Assembly: GCA_028285035.1 (NCBI GenBank)
Contig: JANQQF010000099.1
Location: 4,428 to 68,427 of the forward strand
Source: Phycisphaerae bacterium
GTDB lineage: Bacteria > Chloroflexota > Anaerolineae > 4572-78 > J111
DNA length: 64,000 bases
Reading direction: 5' to 3'
The position numbers and the translations under genes were made by a program. The notes beneath the pieces were generated by a model. That model was not told where the DNA came from, searched no databases, and saw only the letters and a list, made by a program, of their open reading frames with translations. This document shows positions 53,467 through 61,172 of the stretch, one piece after another (position 1 is the stretch's first letter; each line of letters starts with the position of its first letter).

Positions 53467-54429
53467 TTACGTTACATTCAGGGCTAATCTAAAGCCCATA
53501 TGTCCAGTTGAACTATCTGGGGTATTTGAGGTCCGAGCCGAGACTCGATAGCGGTTGCAATATGATTCGTGGCAAAGATAAGATCCCCCGCGCATAACCT
53601 TGCTGTAGCCCTCTTTGGGGCCAGTTGGGTTATTCCGAGAAGCTTTGCGGTGATAGGTTGGGCTAAACCAATCGGCGCACCATTCCCACACATTACCTGA
53701 CATGTTGTATAAACCAAACTTGTTTGGCTTAAACGCATCAACAGGGGCGGTACTTAGGTAGCCATCCTCAGTTGTATTTTTAACTGGAAAGTTTCCCTGC
53801 CAAACATTGCAGTGATGCTTGCCCCCCTGTTCCAGCTTGTTGCCCCAGGGGAAGCGTTTCTGCTTCAATCCTCCCCGCGCCGCATATTCCCATTCCGCCT
53901 CGGTTAGGAGACGTTTCCCGGCCCATTGTGCGTATGCGGTAGCATCGTGCCAAGAAACATGGGTGACTGGGTGATTGAGCCGATCTTCGAGTGAACTATG
54001 TGGCCCTTCTGGATGACGCCAATCCGCGTCATGCACTTGTCGCCACCAAGGGGCCTGTTGCACCGCACGGGTAGGCGGGTGATCTTCAGGTAAAAAGAGA
54101 TGAAACACAAATGACCAGCCAAAACGTTCGGCTTCGGTCTTGTAATCCGTTGCCTCAACAAACTCAAGAAATTGGGCGTTTGAGACAGCAGTTGGCTCGA
54201 TCCAAAAGGGTCGTACTTGAACCTGCCGGACAGGCCCCTCTCCATCTGCTGGGAAAGTTTTGTCGTTACTGCCCATCAAGAAATCGCCACCTTTGAGAAG
54301 AATCATCCCTTCAGTACTGCCTTTTTTCATGCTCATTTGTGAGCTTTCATCTGACACAGAGCGGTCTGATGGTTTTCGGGCAGGGGCACAACAAGACTGG
54401 GTTGATTGTTTAGCCGTCATATTAAACAT
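53467..54429 (-). CDS. Formylglycine-generating enzyme (SUMF1-type)
   Basis: A 320-residue protein of the FGE fold. Hallmarks: GGDFLMGSND, HPVTHVSWHDATAYAQWAGKRLLTEAEWEYAARGG, FPWGNKL, NMSGNVWEWCADWF and the active-site pair in RGGSYLCHESYCNRYR (Cys286 and Cys291, the five-residue spacing of true FGEs rather than of EgtB or DUF323 relatives). It converts a Cys in sulfatases to formylglycine. No sulfatase or copper-related gene is in the window. The N-terminus has CCAP near residue 13. ATG at 54429 has GAAAG nearby. Confidence 0.9.
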   Translation of the reverse strand: MFNMTAKQSTQSCCAPARKPSDRSVSDESSQMSMKKGSTEGMILLKGGDFLMGSNDKTFPADGEGPVRQVQVRPFWIEPTAVSNAQFLEFVEATDYKTEAERFGWSFVFHLFLPEDHPPTRAVQQAPWWRQVHDADWRHPEGPHSSLEDRLNHPVTHVSWHDATAYAQWAGKRLLTEAEWEYAARGGLKQKRFPWGNKLEQGGKHHCNVWQGNFPVKNTTEDGYLSTAPVDAFKPNKFGLYNMSGNVWEWCADWFSPTYHRKASRNNPTGPKEGYSKVMRGGSYLCHESYCNRYRVSARTSNTPDSSTGHMGFRLALNVT

Positions 54430-54803
54430 TCGCTTTCAGATTTTTCAATATCGTAAAATATTATAGTCAATCATCAAATTTTTGACAGTTGTACCTTTGA
54501 TTTGTGGTCCCACTTTTACAAATCTTTTGCTTTGCATTTCTACGTGTAGATACCTTTGCCTTTTTCGCGACGTCTATCATCTGGCAGAGTTTTATCAGGT
54601 ATGGTAAACTTTTTAAGACTGTTTAGATTCTATTAAACTGATTATTCGTATTAGAATCTGTTATGTTTCAGAGTGTCATGCCCAAATGGTTTTGTCGGGC
54701 ATCCACTGGGTTATGAGCGATGGATTCCCACCAATAACACACGGGAATGACATAAACCAACACTTTTTTGAAATACACATAATCGGTTATTTAAGGAAGA
54801 CCT
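54430..54803. other. Intergenic region with two inverted repeats and a dispersed-repeat copy
   Basis: No reading frame. AGATTCTA (54625-54632) and TAGAATCT (54652-54659) form a short dyad. Copy 2 of the dispersed palindromic repeat follows at 54674-54753. The response-regulator gene starts 50 bases after that. Confidence 0.6.
54674..54753. repeat. Dispersed palindromic repeat, copy 2
   Basis: TGTCATGCCCAAATGGTTTTGTCGGGCATCCACTGG, then GCGATGGA and ACACACGGGAATGACAT. The outer ends TGTCAT and ATGACA are inverted. Copies 1 and 3 are at 29148 and 63879. Confidence 0.8.
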
Positions 54804-55526
54804 GTGCAACCAAAGTTACTCCTTGTCGATGACGAACCAGAATTTCTGACCTTGTTAAGCCAACAACTCGCTGAGGCTGGCTACACCGTGGAAACCGCTG
54901 AAGACGATCACGCCGCTTTATACTTGTATCAAGAAATTCAGCCCGATATGATTGTTCTTGATATTCGCTTCGGGGCCGAGGAGCGGCTTGGACTGGATAT
55001 ACTCAAAACTATCCGTCATGACCATAACGATCGCCACACTCCCATCCTCATGCTGACATCGTTATCGACCCCCGATATTCGGGAGCAGGTTGAACCACGC
55101 AGCTTTGATTTAGGGGCAACCGATTTTGTGCCAAAATCTATTGGCCCCCGTGGCTTGTTAGCTCGAGTGCGAGCTCGTCTCCCTCAAGCACTCCGCACCG
55201 TCTTGGTGATTGATGATTATCTTGAGATTGATACCCAAGCGGAAACCCTGCGCCGGAAAATTGAAGAGGGCTGGCAGGATGTGCCATTGGAACCAAAGGA
55301 GTTTCGAATCTTGGTGAAGCTCGTGCAGAATCCAGGGCGTGTTATCGAGCGAGAGGTGTTGGAGGCCTTTTTTGAAGGGGCACCCGAACCCAACCGTGTA
55401 TTAAATCGATACATCTCTGAGTTGCGCCGGAAAATTGAGCCACAACCGGCCCAGCCAGAGTATATTGTGACCAAGCGTCAGGTTGGCTATAAATTTAGGG
55501 ATTATCGTGCCAAATGGATTCGCTAA
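54804..55526 (+). CDS. OmpR-family response regulator
   Basis: A 240-residue two-domain regulator with a GTG start. Receiver residues 4-125: DDEP (Asp9, Asp10), phosphorylation site Asp53 in VLDIRF, Thr in MLTSLST and Lys in FVPKSIG. Winged-helix output about 160-235: VPLEPKEFRILVKLVQNPGRVI and NRVLNRYISELRRKIE. Its 3' end overlaps the kinase gene by 13 bases. Upstream AAGGAAG is the ribosome-binding site. Confidence 0.9.
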   Translation: MQPKLLLVDDEPEFLTLLSQQLAEAGYTVETAEDDHAALYLYQEIQPDMIVLDIRFGAEERLGLDILKTIRHDHNDRHTPILMLTSLSTPDIREQVEPRSFDLGATDFVPKSIGPRGLLARVRARLPQALRTVLVIDDYLEIDTQAETLRRKIEEGWQDVPLEPKEFRILVKLVQNPGRVIEREVLEAFFEGAPEPNRVLNRYISELRRKIEPQPAQPEYIVTKRQVGYKFRDYRAKWIR

Positions 55527-56422
55527 CACTTTGGATTACCCTCCCCACCTTAATTTTATTTGGCCTTACCTGCTTTCTATTTGGCCTCATTGGTAGCTCG
55601 TTCTTCTTTAATCGGTATCACCGTGGCCGCCATCAGCAGCGCCTGAGTCAGCATGTCACCGAAAATGATCTCCAACGTCACACGATTATTGAGGAAGTGA
55701 TCCGTGATTTGAAGCATCAATTGGGGAACTACCTCAACATCATCAAGCATCGATTGACCGTGATGCGGGGGGAGATGGAGCAACTTCCCAGCGACCAGCG
55801 CACCCGGTGGACTCAACGTTTGGGTGAGTCTTTGGATAACATCGGCTACTATGAATGGCGAATGACCCAACTCATCGAGAACCTCGATTTTGTAGCTCGT
55901 TTGGAGAATCCCGACAGCATTTTGCCCTTTTCTGAGGTCAAGCCCGATGCTATTGTTGATGATGTCGTGCGAGATTTGTATGATCGAGCCGAAGCCCGTC
56001 AAGTTGAGTTAAGCTGGTGGGCCAGACCCGAATTGTTTCCCCGTATCACAGCCAATCATGATGCCCTTCGTCAAGCCTTGATCAATATGATTGACAACGG
56101 GATAAAATATGCCGCCCCACAAAATGGAGCCGCGACCAAAGGCGAGGTTGATATTGTCCTTCAGGCAGTTGATGGCAATACAATCACCATCGGGGTGGTT
56201 GATAATGGACCTGGTATCCCCCCCGATGATCTGTCACGACTCTTTGAAAAAGGTTACACGACCGAAGGGGCCCGCGGACGGCGGCCCAAAGAGGGGGGGA
56301 TGGGGTTTGGCTTGTATATTGTCAGGACTGTCGCAGAGAAGCATCAAGGTCGGATCAAAGTGGAAAGCGTGGTGGGTGAAGGGGCGACCTTTACCTTGAT
56401 TTTGCCGGTGCGAAGATTGTAG
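55514..56422 (+). CDS. Membrane histidine kinase with one TM helix
   Basis: A 302-residue kinase. One TM helix (LTLWITLPTLILFGLTCFLF), no large periplasmic sensor domain, H-box LKHQLGNYLNIIKHRL with His68, N-box NMIDNGIKYA, G1 DNGPGIP, F-box LFEKGYTTEG and G2 GMGFGLYIV. With no periplasmic domain it probably senses the membrane or a partner protein. The gene overlaps its cognate regulator by 13 bases. Two lipoprotein genes follow and may be targets or sensory partners. Confidence 0.9.
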   Translation: MDSLTLWITLPTLILFGLTCFLFGLIGSSFFFNRYHRGRHQQRLSQHVTENDLQRHTIIEEVIRDLKHQLGNYLNIIKHRLTVMRGEMEQLPSDQRTRWTQRLGESLDNIGYYEWRMTQLIENLDFVARLENPDSILPFSEVKPDAIVDDVVRDLYDRAEARQVELSWWARPELFPRITANHDALRQALINMIDNGIKYAAPQNGAATKGEVDIVLQAVDGNTITIGVVDNGPGIPPDDLSRLFEKGYTTEGARGRRPKEGGMGFGLYIVRTVAEKHQGRIKVESVVGEGATFTLILPVRRL

Positions 56423-56526
56423 CCTGCAACGGTAACATAGTGGTAACATTGGCCTCGTAAACTGTGGATCAAACTCGAACCTGAGGAAAGATTAGCTTTC
56501 TTTAGAGATGACAAGGAGATCCGCAT

Positions 56527-57468
56527 ATGACAAAATTGAGATTTTATGGTGCCCTGTTTCTAGCAATTGGATTTCTGACGGCCTGTCAGTCAGTCCTTGG
56601 TCAGAATAATAACAATGCTGTCGCTACCCAAGTGGCGTTACAAGCAACCGTTGTAACAATGCAGGAAACCGTGGTGGCCTTGGAAAGCAATGCCCAAGAG
56701 GCTGCTGAACAGGCTGCAGCTATTCAGGATGCGACAACATCTGAAGAAGATGAGGCTATCATCCCGCCAACACCAGAGCCAGAAATTGTAGTCGTCACAG
56801 CAACACCTGTCGATACGCCAACCGATGTCCCGACAGCAACATCATTGCCCACAGAGCCTGCACCAACAAGCACGCCGACGGTTCCCCCGACTGCAACCGA
56901 TGAACCAGTCGCTGAGGTGGAGGCGAATCAGTCGACGCAACAGGATACAATCATCGTTGTGGTCACTGCGACTCCAGTGCCTTCACCAACGCCGAAGTCG
57001 TATGAAGATGCACCGGTCTTGATTTCTCCAGTGGAAGGGGCTGTTGTTGAAGAAAAGCGCGAGATGCTGTTGCAGTGGTCTTGGAATGGACTTTTAGCCG
57101 AAAATGAGCACTTTGACGTGAAAATCCGACCCGATGGTCAAGATCGATCTGCCTATGTTGCTTGGGAAGTGGGTGAGGGGCATAATTTTGTCGCAAATTT
57201 AACCCCCGGTCGATACTATTGGTCGGTCCAGGTGATTCAGGGGTATTATCAAAATGATAGTGGTCATCCAGAGGATCGAGTGTTTGAAGCCTTTCTCAGC
57301 CCAGAGAGTGAAGAGCGGTTGATTATCGTTGGCGAGCGACCACCGGACAATCCTCGCTCGGTTTCGCAAGCTGATCCCGCTGCGCCTGAGTTGCCTGTGA
57401 GTTTGGCCTTGACAGGATTGGCCTTTGCTGCCTTTGTTGGATTTATTCAACGGCGGAAACTGATGTAA
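56527..57468 (+). CDS. Lipoprotein with coiled-coil, Pro/Thr linker and Ig-like domain, C-terminal TM
   Basis: A 313-residue exported protein. Lipobox FLTACQ at about residues 16-21. Residues 30-80 are Gln/Ala/Glu-rich, likely a coiled coil. Residues 80-165 are a Pro/Thr linker. Residues 165-265 are a beta domain (DAPVLISPVEGAVVEEKREM, YYWSVQVIQGYYQ, GHPEDRVFEAFLSPESEE) shared with the next gene. It ends with a TM helix (LPVSLALTGLAFAAFVGF) and IQRRKLM, a positive stop-transfer tail reminiscent of sortase-like sorting tails. It lies 104 bases after the kinase gene. Confidence 0.83.
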   Translation: MTKLRFYGALFLAIGFLTACQSVLGQNNNNAVATQVALQATVVTMQETVVALESNAQEAAEQAAAIQDATTSEEDEAIIPPTPEPEIVVVTATPVDTPTDVPTATSLPTEPAPTSTPTVPPTATDEPVAEVEANQSTQQDTIIVVVTATPVPSPTPKSYEDAPVLISPVEGAVVEEKREMLLQWSWNGLLAENEHFDVKIRPDGQDRSAYVAWEVGEGHNFVANLTPGRYYWSVQVIQGYYQNDSGHPEDRVFEAFLSPESEERLIIVGERPPDNPRSVSQADPAAPELPVSLALTGLAFAAFVGFIQRRKLM

Positions 57469-57476
57469 TTGTGAAT

Positions 57477-57515
57477 TGTGAATGGTGGATTGACTCAAAT
57501 ATTCATCATTCACAC
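57477..57515. repeat. AT-rich gtgaattgtgaatgg repeat between the lipoprotein genes
   Basis: AATTGTGAATTGTGAATGG followed by ATTCATCATTCACAC. Same dispersed family as at 6476 and 15568. Confidence 0.6.
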
Positions 57516-57541
57516 ATTTTGTGTTTAGGTTGAATACAGGA

Positions 57542-58405
57542 ATGAACTGGTGTAACCAAGTCTTACGAAAGCTAATTGTTGGTATTTGTGGCATCCTGGT
57601 ATTAACAGGATGTCTTGGTGTTGGTGTGTATGATCCCCAAGCGACCGAGGTTGCTTTTCAGAGCACGTTTGTGGCGATGGAGGAAAAACTGGCTGGGTTG
57701 GAAACAGCGGTGGCTGCACAAGCAGATGCTACAACCGTGCCTGAACAACCATCAGCCACCCCATCGTTCACACCGACTAACCCGCCATTCACACCCTCAC
57801 CTGCTCCCACAAAGACTCCATCCCCGCTGCCAAAAACAGCCACCCCTACAGCGACACCAACCGAAACGAGAGCAAGTACGTCGCAGGGAGAAACAATCGT
57901 ACTGGCCACGGCAACCTCGCCCCCCCAACCCACTGCAACATCAACTCTCCGTCCAACCCTATCGGCAACAGAAGTCCCACCAACGGAGGCCTCTCCCACA
58001 GCAACTGCTGAGCCAACAGATGAAGGGGCGTTACGTTTCGAAACCCCGCCCATCATCCTTGAGCCAGGCGATGGCATCACGATTGAGGAAACTCGAAATA
58101 CCTTGATGCGTTGGGAGTGGCCTAACGAGTTGGCTGAGAACCAACATTTTGATATCAAAATCAAGCCCGAAGGTGGCGACGAGTCAATCTACGTGACGTG
58201 GGTTGATGAACCCACTTTGGATTGGTGGGCCAATCTACCCCCTGGTCGATATTTTTGGTCCGTCCAAGTCATTCAGGGCTACTATGAGAACAATAGTGGT
58301 GATCCCGAAGATCGGGTGTTTGAAGCCTTTCTCAGCCCAGAAAGTGAATGGCAGTTAATTACGATTAGCAAAAAGCCACCACCAACCTCAACCCCATCTC
58401 CTTAA
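57542..58405 (+). CDS. Lipoprotein, paralogue of the preceding gene
   Basis: A 287-residue exported protein. Lipobox VLTGCL; then VYDPQATEVAFQSTFVAMEEKL in a short helical region, a long Pro/Thr-rich linker, and the same C-terminal beta domain as the previous gene (NQHFDIKIKPEGG, GRYFWSVQVIQGYYENNSG, DPEDRVFEAFLSPESEW). It lacks the C-terminal TM helix, ending in PPPTSTPSP. Start ATG at 57542 is preferred to a GTG at 57521. The pair lies downstream of the response regulator/kinase pair. Confidence 0.83.
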   Translation: MNWCNQVLRKLIVGICGILVLTGCLGVGVYDPQATEVAFQSTFVAMEEKLAGLETAVAAQADATTVPEQPSATPSFTPTNPPFTPSPAPTKTPSPLPKTATPTATPTETRASTSQGETIVLATATSPPQPTATSTLRPTLSATEVPPTEASPTATAEPTDEGALRFETPPIILEPGDGITIEETRNTLMRWEWPNELAENQHFDIKIKPEGGDESIYVTWVDEPTLDWWANLPPGRYFWSVQVIQGYYENNSGDPEDRVFEAFLSPESEWQLITISKKPPPTSTPSP

Positions 58406-58439
58406 CCTGAAAATACTATCCCACAACAAACAATGTCAA

Positions 58440-60896
58440 CTATTGAGCCTTGATAATTGTAGGCAAATACCCCACATTTTTATGTAATGATAGATTGAGA
58501 TCAGTGACCTCTGGTGGCACACCAACAAGCGGGCTGACCAAGGTCTGATAGCCATCAGCTCGGACTTCGATATACCAACAGCCAGCGCTGACATCCCAGC
58601 CATACCGACCATCAGGGCCAGTCACTTGTGGATTGATGGTCGGGCTAATTGCGACTGTGCTGCCGACCAGCGAGACGGGATGGACCCATTGGGCGATGGT
58701 CTGTTCAGCGCTAGTTAGCCCACTCCAGGCCCCAAATTGACCGTCACTGTTGATGGGCCGGCTGTCGACAGTACGACAATCGCCAGATGAGACACTGTCA
58801 ACATCCGGTTGCGCCTCCGGAACCGTGAAGAGGTTGACAATGGCACCGGGGATAACTTGGCCAGTTTGAGCATCAGTGATGATGCCACTCGGGTCGTACA
58901 GACCAACCTCGCCCTCAATCGGAATCTCTACCTCGGCTCCACATTGGGCAGTGACTTTGACAGCGATATCACCATCAGGTAGGTGGTCTGGAATGGTGAG
59001 CGTGACGTTGTAAGACGTGTCATCAACCGCCGTCATCGGGAAGGATTGATCGTTCAGCCAGAAGGTAACATCGGTTGGCGTGCTTTCATCGTTGCAGTTG
59101 ATGGTCGCGATGATGTCTGCGGATCCCGAGCAGGCTAGTGGAAAACTCAAAAAGACCTGCCCCATTCCATTGAAATCAACTCGGCCACACCCTTCATCGA
59201 CGCGGAGCGGGGGTGGGGGAATCGTGACCAATGAAGCGTTGATATTGGGGGTGATACTGGTCATTGCTACATCAAGGTCATCAGCCTCATTAAAAGCGGA
59301 TTTGTTATTGAAATATTGCGGATAATGGTCACCACTGAGGCTGATAAATTGAACACGATACGTACCAGCCTCTAAAGCTTTAATTGTGTAATGTCCAGAT
59401 ATTGTGGTGAAGCTGCGGGCTACCGGATTCCAAGTTGAGTCAAAGCGATAAGCAATGATCATAATATTAGACAGAGGATTACCAGTTGTATCGGAGACCT
59501 TGCCACTGATTGTTGCTGTTCCTGTTGATGATTCCCTAAGGTTGTGAATAAACACATCGTTGGTTCCATTAACATCATTATTGGGCACGACACTGCCTGA
59601 TCGTGTGACGAAGGTAACAAACTGCCCATCATCTGAGACTGTTCCAGCAAAAGAATTAGTATATATTGGCCCCCCGTCCCAAGCGATAGACGCCAGTTTT
59701 GTTTGGCGTGTTTCTAAATCGTGAACAAAAACGTCGGTAGCATAGTTTTTATCATTGGAAACTAGGTTGTTTGCATCGGAACTAAAAACAATAAAACGTT
59801 CTTCAGTCAATATTTTACTATGGGATTCGGAGGCATGAGACACAAGCCCTGGTGTTGGGGGCGGAACAATTCCTTCGGTTCCATCCGAGGCGATAGAGAC
59901 CCGTATTGTTTCACCAGTTTGTCGATCATGGACAAATGTATCCATCGCATCATTTGTATCATCAGGGATGAGATTTGTTGCCGAAGAGTAGAAACTCGTA
60001 AATCGTCCACTGTTAGAAACATTTATGAGAAAAGCATCTTCATTGGCCTCGGTTCCATCAGTGGCGATGTTGACCCGAGTTGTCTCCCCAGTCTGTAAAT
60101 CATGAATGAAGAGGTCCTTTTTACCATTTGTGTCATTGGCTGTTAGATTAGTTGCTTCGGACTCAAATCCCACAAAACGACCATCATCTGCGATGACTGG
60201 ACTGAAAGATGAGTCGTTTGCCTGAGTTCCGTCAGAGGCGACAGAGACCCGTGTTGTTTCACCAGTCTGACGATCATGAACAAAAATATCCCAATCTCCA
60301 TTTGTGTCGTTTGGTACCAAATTAGAAGCCGCAGATTCAAATGTCACAAGGCGTCCATCGTGAGAAATTGTGGAGAAATAACTCACATTGTTTGCCTGAG
60401 TTCCATCAGAGGCGACAGAGACCCGTGTTGTTTCACCAGTCTGACGATCATGAACAAAAATATCCTCATGACCATTTGTATCATCGGGAACCAGATTGGT
60501 GGAGGAAGATACGAATGTAACAAATCGACCATTATCAGAGATGTCGGGAGCCCATTGTCGTACGCCAAGATTCGCTTGAGTCCCATCGGAAGCTACTGAG
60601 ACAAGTGTTGTTTTGTTCGTTTGTCGATCTCGTACAAAAATATCGGCCAAAGAACCATTACCATCATCTGGCACGAGATTTGACACATGAGAGTAAAACG
60701 CAACATAACGACCATCACCAGAGATGGCTGGGAGAATAGAGTAGTTATCTCCAGTACCACCATCCAAGCTGACCGAAATGAGGGAGGTGAAACCCGAGCT
60801 TTGGGCATTTACCTGATTGAAGGGTAACTGTTGGAGGGTGGCGAGCAATATGATACAGCAAAATGTAGTGGTCAGAACTGCGATGCGAGCTTTCAT
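58440..60896 (-). CDS. Large secreted beta-propeller protein with C-terminal YLP tail, copy 1
   Basis: An 818-residue exported protein. Signal peptide 1-32. Residues 35-470 are about eight TolB/PD40-like repeats of roughly 47 residues each, with ISDDGRFV, NLVPDDTNG, DIFVHDRQTGET and SVASDGTQAN words. Then two or three beta-sandwich domains of CarboxypepD-regulatory type (SGKVSDTTGNPLSNIMII; SGIITDAQTGQVIPGAIV). The end is KNVGYLPTIIKAQ. Function unknown; adhesion or surface binding is plausible. The upstream region carries the module shared with the vWA gene at 44863. Confidence 0.83.
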   Translation of the reverse strand: MKARIAVLTTTFCCIILLATLQQLPFNQVNAQSSGFTSLISVSLDGGTGDNYSILPAISGDGRYVAFYSHVSNLVPDDGNGSLADIFVRDRQTNKTTLVSVASDGTQANLGVRQWAPDISDNGRFVTFVSSSTNLVPDDTNGHEDIFVHDRQTGETTRVSVASDGTQANNVSYFSTISHDGRLVTFESAASNLVPNDTNGDWDIFVHDRQTGETTRVSVASDGTQANDSSFSPVIADDGRFVGFESEATNLTANDTNGKKDLFIHDLQTGETTRVNIATDGTEANEDAFLINVSNSGRFTSFYSSATNLIPDDTNDAMDTFVHDRQTGETIRVSIASDGTEGIVPPPTPGLVSHASESHSKILTEERFIVFSSDANNLVSNDKNYATDVFVHDLETRQTKLASIAWDGGPIYTNSFAGTVSDDGQFVTFVTRSGSVVPNNDVNGTNDVFIHNLRESSTGTATISGKVSDTTGNPLSNIMIIAYRFDSTWNPVARSFTTISGHYTIKALEAGTYRVQFISLSGDHYPQYFNNKSAFNEADDLDVAMTSITPNINASLVTIPPPPLRVDEGCGRVDFNGMGQVFLSFPLACSGSADIIATINCNDESTPTDVTFWLNDQSFPMTAVDDTSYNVTLTIPDHLPDGDIAVKVTAQCGAEVEIPIEGEVGLYDPSGIITDAQTGQVIPGAIVNLFTVPEAQPDVDSVSSGDCRTVDSRPINSDGQFGAWSGLTSAEQTIAQWVHPVSLVGSTVAISPTINPQVTGPDGRYGWDVSAGCWYIEVRADGYQTLVSPLVGVPPEVTDLNLSLHKNVGYLPTIIKAQ

Positions 60897-60929
60897 AGAT
60901 GGTCACCTCTCTTTACCTCAATTGTTGTT

Positions 60930-61080
60930 GCTTGATAACTCTGATTTTATCAGAAGATATACAATTTATAAATAGAAGAAATAGGAGGATTTTAGCTCAA
61001 TTTTCGCCTGAAATTCTCTGTTTTAGCATTATCATGACATGATTTTAAGAGGATCATGACATGATTAGAACTTGCGCTAC
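60930..61080 (-). promoter_or_regulatory. Shared upstream module of the propeller gene
   Basis: On the minus strand, TCTAATCATGTCATGA (61054-61069), a second ATCATGACATGATT copy (61031-61044), AAAATTGAG, TTCTATTTAT and the dyad TCTGATAAAATCAGA (60940-60954) appear in the order seen at 44618-44726. The match is too long to be chance. The ATG at 60896 is 44 bases after the last dyad. Confidence 0.7.
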
Positions 61081-61172
61081 AAAGTCAGCGCTGTAATTCG
61101 TCATGATTAAGTGAGTCAGATGAAGTTTTGAGGAGTACGGACTTTTATGCTGTTACCGGAAATTGCAAACGA

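Noticed and set aside
6476..57515. TTCACAATT-type short repeats as CRISPR or origin iterons
   Set aside because: Copies are dispersed, not regularly spaced, and lie at gene ends or inside frames, with no cas or replication genes near.
57658..58164. 168-residue Val/Gly-rich minus-strand frame
   Set aside because: It is the antisense image of the Pro/Thr-rich lipoprotein linker; codon use and composition reflect that repeat.
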